Made by a program: the position numbers and the translations under genes | Source: a virus | Strand: one strand, 5' to 3' | DNA length: 35,358 nt | IMG/VR virus record: IMGVR_UViG_3300025323_000018 | Span: 1 to 35,358 of that record | The notes under the pieces: model-generated | What the model saw: the letters and a program-made list of their open reading frames with translations, nothing else | Databases searched by the model: none | What the model was told of the DNA's origin: nothing | Shown: positions 31,860 to 35,358 of the stretch, in pieces | How the letters are laid out: every line of letters begins with the position of its first letter | Position numbering within the stretch: the first letter of the stretch is position 1

Positions 31860-32171
31860 TTACCGAAATACTGTTTTGCCCTGCTCATTGTATTTCGGCT
31901 GGTGTTTTCTGATCTCGGTGGCTTCTAAAGCTTCCGCCTCATTTTGGGTGGAGCACCTTATGTAGCCGAAGTGGGTTATTCCGCGCAAATCGCCACTGCT
32001 GATATGGCTTTGCAGACGTTCGCGGATACTGACCGACTTTCCGATGTATAATGGCACAAGCTCGTTCCGAAGATTGAGTTGGCCGCAATAGTAAACACCG
32101 ATTGCCATCGGCGCGTTAGCGCCTACGGACAGGGCACTGTACAGGTAGTGCCCGATGTAAGTATTGATCAC
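31860..32171 (-). CDS. GIY-YIG nuclease
   Basis: A 103-residue protein, the only well-supported leftward gene besides that at 33183. GVYYCG and PLYIGKS are the paired GIY and YIG strands; RERLQSH and EALEATEIRKHQPKYNEQ contain the Arg and Glu of the active site. It starts with GTG at 32171. No DNA-binding extension is present. Small GIY-YIG proteins occur as homing enzymes or phage nucleases; its divergence from the repressor suggests a regulated phage function. Confidence 0.8.
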   Translation of the reverse strand: MINTYIGHYLYSALSVGANAPMAIGVYYCGQLNLRNELVPLYIGKSVSIRERLQSHISSGDLRGITHFGYIRCSTQNEAEALEATEIRKHQPKYNEQGKTVFR

Positions 32172-32201
32172 GGTAGTAAAACTAAGATTAGTTGATAATG
32201 G

Positions 32202-32249
32202 CGGGACATCGACCGCCGACCCAAATCGGCTATTATCGTCCCGATAATA
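32202..32249. promoter_or_regulatory. Operator palindrome and nested stem, leftward leader
   Basis: TATTATCG 32231-32238 is mirrored by CGATAATA 32242-32249 with a 3-base spacer, a perfect operator-like palindrome. It overlaps the expected start of the leftward transcript. As RNA, CGGGAC 32202-32207 pairs with GTCCCG 32238-32243 and encloses GCCGA 32215-32219 with TCGGC 32226-32230. Confidence 0.65.
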
Positions 32250-32251
32250 TC

Positions 32252-32281
32252 ATTTTATCAAAAACGAAACTATCCCGTCAA
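32252..32281 (-). promoter_or_regulatory. Leftward promoter for the GIY-YIG gene
   Basis: On the - strand: TTGACG (complement of 32276-32281), an 18-base spacer and TAAAAT (complement of 32252-32257). The start would be near 32245, inside the palindrome 32231-32249. Confidence 0.55.
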
Positions 32282-32294
32282 GCGCCTCTGGGGG

Positions 32295-32328
32295 TTGCTA
32301 TCCTTTTTTGATAGGTGTATATTATCAA
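32295..32328 (+). promoter_or_regulatory. Repressor promoter with embedded operators
   Basis: TTGCTA 32295-32300, a 17-base spacer and TATATT 32318-32323; transcription would start at about the ATG 32330 (leaderless). The inverted repeat CTATC 32298-32302 / GATAG 32310-32314 lies between the -35 and -10. TTGATA 32308-32313 / TATCAA 32323-32328 covers the -10. Both fit autoregulation by the XRE protein. Confidence 0.65.
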
Positions 32329-32329
32329 T

Positions 32330-32668
32330 ATGATGAATATGCCACAAAACAAGTTAATTGGGATCAGGATTAAAGAAGCTCGAGAAGCGGTTGGAATATC
32401 GCAAAAAGCGCTTGCAGACGCTGTGGGATTTGAATCAGCAACGGCAATATCGCTTATAGAGGCGGGCGAAAGGAAGGTGAGGGTTGAGGATTTGGAAAAA
32501 ATGGCAAAAGCGCTTGAGAGAGACATCAAGTATTTCATTGGACAAGAAGATCGTCCAATAGACGTGAGGGTTGCAGTTAGGGCAACGAAAGATTTATCCG
32601 AGAAGGACAAAAATGCCATTCTCCGCTTTATTGAATTGGCTAAAAAGAAAAAGCATGGAGGAAGTTAG
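32330..32668 (+). CDS. XRE-family repressor
   Basis: A 112-residue regulator. The helix-turn-helix spans about residues 9-60: IGIRIKEAREAVGISQKALA, then ATAISLIEAGERKVRVEDLEKMAKAL. The C-terminal 45 residues (VRATKDLSEKDKNAILRFIEL) probably dimerise. It pairs with an ImmA-type protease as in ICEBs1 ImmR/ImmA, where the protease inactivates the repressor. Expected to repress its own promoter and the leftward one. ATG 32330 fits the leaderless promoter. Confidence 0.88.
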   Translation: MMNMPQNKLIGIRIKEAREAVGISQKALADAVGFESATAISLIEAGERKVRVEDLEKMAKALERDIKYFIGQEDRPIDVRVAVRATKDLSEKDKNAILRFIELAKKKKHGGS

Positions 32669-33176
32669 CATTGAAGCAATAAAAAACAGTCCGCGGACAT
32701 TAGTGGCACGGAAACTCGCGAAAGCTTTGACAAAGCAGGTGGGCTTTAAAAGCCCCCCTGTTTCGTTATGGAAGATAATTGTTCATTTAAAACTGGAGTC
32801 CAAGTTTGACGTGCAGCCAGTTGAAGATTTTGGCGAAAACGTGTCAGGGATCATTGTGGTAATAGACGATAGCACCACTATCGGATTCAATAAAAAACAG
32901 CATTGGTATAGGCGAAGATTTACTATCGCCCATGAGATCGGGCATTTTAAGATGGGGAGCATGCACAACGATCTGATGGCCGCCCTTACCAGTAACGCTC
33001 CCGCAGAAATTGAAGCTAACCAATTTGCGGCAGAACTTTTGATGCCTTACCAATTTTTGAAAGCTGATTTTCAAAGCAACATAAAATCTATTGACGAACT
33101 TTCAAAAAAATACTGCGTTAGTAAGGAGGCGATGGGGTGGAGAATATCAAAGTCAGGATTATTAACCAAATTTTAA
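32655..33176 (+). CDS. ImmA/IrrE-family metallopeptidase
   Basis: A 173-residue zinc protease. HEIGH at residues 93-97 binds zinc; EIEANQFAAELLMP near 118-131 supplies the third ligand. The pattern is standard for the ImmA/IrrE (DUF955) family. It overlaps the repressor gene by 14 bases, a coupled pair. It most likely cleaves the XRE repressor to release lysogeny after damage or another signal. ATG 32655 is chosen; the upstream in-frame part would lie inside the repressor gene. Confidence 0.88.
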   Translation: MEEVSIEAIKNSPRTLVARKLAKALTKQVGFKSPPVSLWKIIVHLKLESKFDVQPVEDFGENVSGIIVVIDDSTTIGFNKKQHWYRRRFTIAHEIGHFKMGSMHNDLMAALTSNAPAEIEANQFAAELLMPYQFLKADFQSNIKSIDELSKKYCVSKEAMGWRISKSGLLTKF

Positions 33177-33182
33177 TTTTAA

Positions 33183-33464
33183 TTAAGATTTTGCTCCGTT
33201 GAGCATTTTTTCAATCACCTCGACTTCCTTTTTGAGATGCTCGAATTGATCGAAGGGAAGCTCCTCGTTTTTGAATTCGATTTTTTGAGTGCCGCCGACC
33301 TCCAAAAACAGGCGGCGTTTTTCGTTGCCGAAGTCGTAGAGGATCAGTAAGGTGAAAGAACCGCCGACCGCGCCCTCGGTATACCAGATCAAAGTATTTT
33401 CGCCGCGCCAAACGTGGGCATTTTTTCGGAGATTTTCAAAAGGATTGATTTTGATTTGAGCCAT
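33183..33464 (-). CDS. Unknown small protein, leftward
   Basis: A 93-residue protein. It looks like one alpha-beta domain: WRGENTLIWYTEGAVGGSFT, LILYDFGNEKRRLFLEVGG, then a helix FEHLKKEVEVIEKMLNG. It is convergent with the ImmA gene, with only six bases between stops. No family was recognised. Its promoter would be right of 33464; no strong candidate was seen. Confidence 0.65.
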   Translation of the reverse strand: MAQIKINPFENLRKNAHVWRGENTLIWYTEGAVGGSFTLLILYDFGNEKRRLFLEVGGTQKIEFKNEELPFDQFEHLKKEVEVIEKMLNGAKS

Positions 33465-33509
33465 GTTCGGATGTTAGCATAGTGCCAAAAAAGGTGATAA
33501 TAAGCGCCA

Positions 33510-33566
33510 GCTTGACTTCAAAAAACTTCGGGGCGTTGCGTGCGGAGGGCGCTTGACTTCAAAAAC
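33510..33566. repeat. Direct repeat GCTTGACTTCAAAAA
   Basis: The 15-mer occurs at 33510-33524 and 33552-33566, 42 bases apart. Each contains TTGACT, a -35-like hexamer, but no -10 lies at the proper distance. ACTTCGGGGCG at 33525 recurs at 35061 beside another TTGACT. Role unknown; a protein-binding site is possible. Confidence 0.6.
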
Positions 33567-33589
33567 GGCTTCGACCAGTGTTATAGGTG

Positions 33590-33644
33590 ACGCTCCGAGA
33601 GATAAAATTTTTCTAAAGTTTTTCTAAAGTCGGAAAAGGAGCGT
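33590..33644. repeat. Inverted repeat around a tandem 11-mer
   Basis: ACGCTCC 33590-33596 is complementary to GGAGCGT 33638-33644. Between them TTTTTCTAAAG occurs twice in tandem (33608-33618, 33619-33629). Located 230 bases before the integrase gene, this could be an integrase arm-type or excisionase site, or an origin-like element. Confidence 0.6.
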
Positions 33645-33646
33645 TC

Positions 33647-33675
33647 TTGACACCCCTCAATCAGTATGCGATTAT
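33647..33675 (+). promoter_or_regulatory. Promoter upstream of the integrase leader
   Basis: A perfect TTGACA 33647-33652, a 17-base spacer and GATTAT 33670-33675. The start would be near 33682. Confidence 0.6.
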
Positions 33676-33713
33676 AGAGGAAACTTAATAGAAATTTCTG
33701 TCGCCCGAAAGGG

Positions 33714-33740
33714 TCGAGTCCCGTTAGTCACGGGGCTTGA
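33714..33740 (+). other. 10-bp stem-loop in integrase leader
   Basis: 33714-33723 pairs with 33731-33740 (10 bp, two G-U; loop TTAGTCA). A small hairpin with a GAAA loop lies just before it (33704-33713). It overlaps the -35 of the next promoter. Confidence 0.5.
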
Positions 33741-33765
33741 GGCAAACGACGGGAGGTGCTATAGT
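33737..33765 (+). promoter_or_regulatory. Second promoter, start of the leader RNA
   Basis: TTGAGG 33737-33742, a 17-base spacer and TATAGT 33760-33765. The start is expected near 33772, at the first base of the first hairpin. Confidence 0.65.
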
Positions 33766-33771
33766 GGTAAT

Positions 33772-33875
33772 GACAGACGACGGTCTGTCCCGCCACGTGG
33801 CGGCAACGCCCATGTTCGCAAGAACATGGAAACGGCACTAAACCCCCGATTTGCCTCGGCGGGTTTTGTGCTTTT
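33772..33875 (+). ncRNA. Candidate structured RNA before the integrase
   Basis: Four consecutive folds fill about 100 bases. GACAGAC/GTCTGTC (33772-33778 with 33783-33789, loop GACG); the palindrome CCGCCACGTGGCGG (33790-33803); CCATGTTC/GAACATGG (33810-33817 with 33822-33829, loop GCAA, a GNRA tetraloop); and a terminator stem. No open frame of note. It could be a free RNA, an antiterminator (like the put RNAs of HK022), or an attenuator of integrase. Confidence 0.6.
33840..33875 (+). terminator. Intrinsic terminator directly before integrase
   Basis: 33840-33849 pairs with 33856-33866 (10 bp, one bulged C), then TTTTGTGCTTTT. The integrase ATG 33876 begins at the last T. Confidence 0.7.
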
Positions 33876-34781
33876 ATGGAGTTTAAAGAGGCAATCGAAA
33901 AATTCAAAAATTGGAGACAATTCAAAGTAAAGAAGCAAACCGTCAGAGGGTATGATCGGGAGCTTCGCACTTTCTGCCTCTTTTTGCGCAACCCTCAAAT
34001 TGAGTACATTACCCTTGACCAAGTAATGGAGTACCTCAACGGGATGGCGGAGCTTGGATGGGATCGGAACAGCTTCGTCGGCAAATGCATGGCGCTCCGA
34101 AAGTTTTTTGAATTTTACCGACTGCAAGGATACCAAGTGATCGACGAAAACCTGATACCAATACCGAGCAAAGAATACAAAATCCCGCGCATCGCCGACG
34201 AGGATGGTTATAAAAAACTCCTCACTGCGATACCAGCAAAGACCAACGATCCAAGGCACATCCGCAACTTGGCAATCATAAACCTATTGTGGGATACGGG
34301 AGCGCGAAACGGCGAAGTTTTATCGCTCGACATAGGAGACCTGCAAATGGACAAAAGGAGGGCAATAATTCGAACGGAGAAATCCAAGGGCAGGCGTCCC
34401 ATTCGAGAGATTTTCTGGACGGCTGACACTCACGGAAATTTAGTCCAGTGGCTTAAGAAGCGCGAGCATTTGAAAAAGACGATGGAATTTAGAGACGCCG
34501 ACGCGCTGTTCCCGTCAATCGGAAGCCAAAAAGCTGGGCAGAGGTTAAGCATAAAAGGCGTCGGCGAGATGCTTCGACACTACTCGAAAAAAGCAAAGAT
34601 ACCCCACATGAACGCGCACAGCTTTCGCCACCACATGGGGCACGACATTATTAAAAAGGGCGGATCGACGGCAGACGTAATGAACATACTCGGGCACGCA
34701 TCGATTCAAAGCACCACGGTCTACACGATGATGACAGACAACGAACTCGAGAAGCGCTACCGCAGCTTCAAGGGGAATTGA
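33876..34781 (+). CDS. int: Tyrosine recombinase (phage integrase)
   Basis: A 301-residue recombinase. The N-terminal SAM-like core-binding domain spans about 1-90. The catalytic domain has Arg 144 (DTGARNGEVL), a Lys in RTEKSKGRR, His 248 and Arg 251 (NAHSFRHHMGH), His 274 (LGHASI) and Tyr 283 (TTVYT). It carries out site-specific integration and excision between attP and attB. It begins right after a terminator, so its expression probably depends on read-through or on initiation at the terminator end. No attachment core could be identified by eye. Confidence 0.93.
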   Translation: MEFKEAIEKFKNWRQFKVKKQTVRGYDRELRTFCLFLRNPQIEYITLDQVMEYLNGMAELGWDRNSFVGKCMALRKFFEFYRLQGYQVIDENLIPIPSKEYKIPRIADEDGYKKLLTAIPAKTNDPRHIRNLAIINLLWDTGARNGEVLSLDIGDLQMDKRRAIIRTEKSKGRRPIREIFWTADTHGNLVQWLKKREHLKKTMEFRDADALFPSIGSQKAGQRLSIKGVGEMLRHYSKKAKIPHMNAHSFRHHMGHDIIKKGGSTADVMNILGHASIQSTTVYTMMTDNELEKRYRSFKGN

Positions 34782-34810
34782 TTATCCCCAATTTACTCAC
34801 CGATCGGCAT

Positions 34811-34845
34811 TTGACTCGTTGGGAGTGTCGCGTTAGAATTATTGC
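34811..34845 (+). promoter_or_regulatory. Promoter for the small HTH gene
   Basis: TTGACT 34811-34816, a 17-base spacer and TAGAAT 34834-34839; the ATG 34846 is at the expected start, so the mRNA would be leaderless. The spacer contains CGTTGGGAGT (34817-34826). Confidence 0.65.
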
Positions 34846-35076
34846 ATGAAGGCAAATGCGACTCGAAACAAACAACTCGTAGAGCTTCGGGACAAAGACC
34901 CGAAGCAAAATTCGTTCCGCGAATTGGCGCGGATTTTTCGTATAAACACCTCGACAGCTTTTGAAATTTACCACAGGGAAAAAGCCAAAAAGAGCAAAAG
35001 GGCAAAGCGACCCCAGTACCTCCTCAAAAAGTACCCGAAGTTAGGCGTTGGGAGTTATCCACTTCGGGGCGCTTGA
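34846..35076 (+). CDS. Small helix-turn-helix protein
   Basis: A 76-residue basic protein. Residues 25-45 (RELARIFRINTSTAFEIYHR) fit a helix-turn-helix like resolvase or sigma region 4 domains. A Lys-rich tail follows. It begins leaderless at the promoter 34811, and two copies of CGTTGGGAGT flank or end it, with a third at 35080, so it may regulate itself and the next gene. It lies after the integrase, so it could be either phage or host. Confidence 0.6.
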   Translation: MKANATRNKQLVELRDKDPKQNSFRELARIFRINTSTAFEIYHREKAKKSKRAKRPQYLLKKYPKLGVGSYPLRGA

Positions 35077-35100
35077 CTCCGTTGGGAGTATAGCGATAAT
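35073..35100 (+). promoter_or_regulatory. Promoter sharing operator with the HTH gene
   Basis: TTGACT 35073-35078, a 16-base spacer and GATAAT 35095-35100. ACTCC-GTTG-GGAGT is a 5-bp inverted repeat over the -35 edge. The same block, one C shorter, is in the promoter at 34811. Confidence 0.6.
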
Positions 35101-35238
35101 GGTGGTGTAGCACATTAAAAAGCCAAAGCCGAACGTTCGCCCGCAAGGAGCGAGGGATAGAGGGGCAAGACCCCCAAGACGCAAGTCGTCCCCCGCTTTT
35201 CGCGGACGAGCAACTCACGGCGAGCTATAAAAACCACC
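35101..35238 (+). other. Folded leader before the Nudix gene
   Basis: Gap with no gene. GGTGGT 35101-35106 is complementary to ACCACC near the 3' end of the gap (about 35231-35238). Inside lie the palindrome CGAACGTTCG, a GGGG/CCCC hairpin, GAC-GCAA-GTC, and CCGC/GCGG. It may be the leader of the next gene or a separate RNA. The first few bases are just upstream of the expected transcript start. Confidence 0.4.
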
Positions 35239-35268
35239 ACGGCACACCCAAGAAATATAAAAAGTATC

Positions 35269-35358
35269 ATGGAAAATAAAGAAAACAACAGAATACGCAT
35301 TAAGGTCATGTGCGTGATTACCGATGGGGATAGGGTGCTTGCGGGCCATGGACGCGAC
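35269..35358 (+). CDS. Start of a Nudix-like hydrolase, cut by window end
   Basis: The 30 visible residues (MENKENNRIRIKVMCVITDG, then DRVLAGHGRD) match the opening strand and turn of Nudix hydrolases, which cleave nucleoside diphosphate-linked substrates. The Nudix box would lie beyond the window. Probably a host gene right of the prophage. The start ATG 35269 has no clear Shine-Dalgarno sequence. Confidence 0.55.
   Translation, partial: MENKENNRIRIKVMCVITDGDRVLAGHGRD

Noticed and set aside
33703-33740. Possible tRNA T-arm (GGGTCGAGTCCC) suggesting a tRNA attachment site
   Set aside because: No acceptor, D or anticodon arms can be drawn around it; the bases form a simple 10-bp hairpin.
1-35358. 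Attachment-site direct repeat between the two ends
   Set aside because: Only matches of about 8 bases (GGATAGGG) were found by eye, too short to support an att core.

Overview
The window looks like a nearly complete temperate siphovirus (long, non-contractile tail) integrated in a bacterial chromosome. A 27-codon gene remnant ends at position 86 on the left, and the first 30 codons of a Nudix-like gene lie at the right edge; both are probably host sequence. Nothing seen names the host phylum. Starts lack a clear Shine-Dalgarno sequence and instead sit in an A-rich context ending in CCATG. Together with TTGACA/TATAAT-like promoters and several apparently leaderless genes, this would fit a lineage with weak Shine-Dalgarno use (Patescibacteria or Bacteroidota, for example), but that is a guess.

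Layout, almost all on the + strand. 87-374: a strong terminator followed by large folded inverted repeats. 375-6111: early genes, namely a RecA/Sak4-like recombination ATPase, a DnaJ-type zinc-finger protein, a winged-helix replication initiator, a possible RusA resolvase, small unknowns, and a ParB-domain/DNA methyltransferase fusion. 6130-8155: terminase subunits. 8352-8545: a promoter-to-terminator interval with no gene that looks like a small structured RNA. 8546-18024: head genes (portal fused to a MuF domain, HK97-type protease, major capsid protein). These are interrupted by a 1199-residue protein with 41 copies of an 18-residue repeat. 18133-27363: connectors, tail tube, tail assembly chaperone with a programmed -1 frameshift, a short tape measure, tail tip and a glycine-rich adhesin. 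27372-28776: a zinc-ribbon protein and the lysis genes (two membrane proteins and an amidase). 29049-31797: a restriction-modification island (C5 methyltransferase, B3-domain endonuclease, small zinc-finger protein, Vsr). 31860-33464: a GIY-YIG nuclease divergent from an XRE repressor/ImmA protease pair, with operator palindromes between them. 33465-34781: a complex regulatory region with a second apparent structured RNA, then a tyrosine integrase. 34782-35358: a small HTH protein and the start of the Nudix gene.

How it works together: the XRE/ImmA pair should hold or release lysogeny, and the integrase moves the element in and out. The early block replicates and recombines DNA, the two methyltransferases mark it, and the restriction island may protect the lysogen. 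The late block builds a head and a tail of roughly 70 nm (457-residue tape measure at 1.5 angstrom per residue), and the amidase with its membrane partners lyses the cell.

The most unusual feature is non-coding. Nearly every intergenic gap longer than about 60 bases holds a long, often nested stem-loop. Two of these sit between a recognisable promoter and a terminator, just before the portal gene and just before the integrase gene. They are the best candidates for undescribed phage RNAs here.
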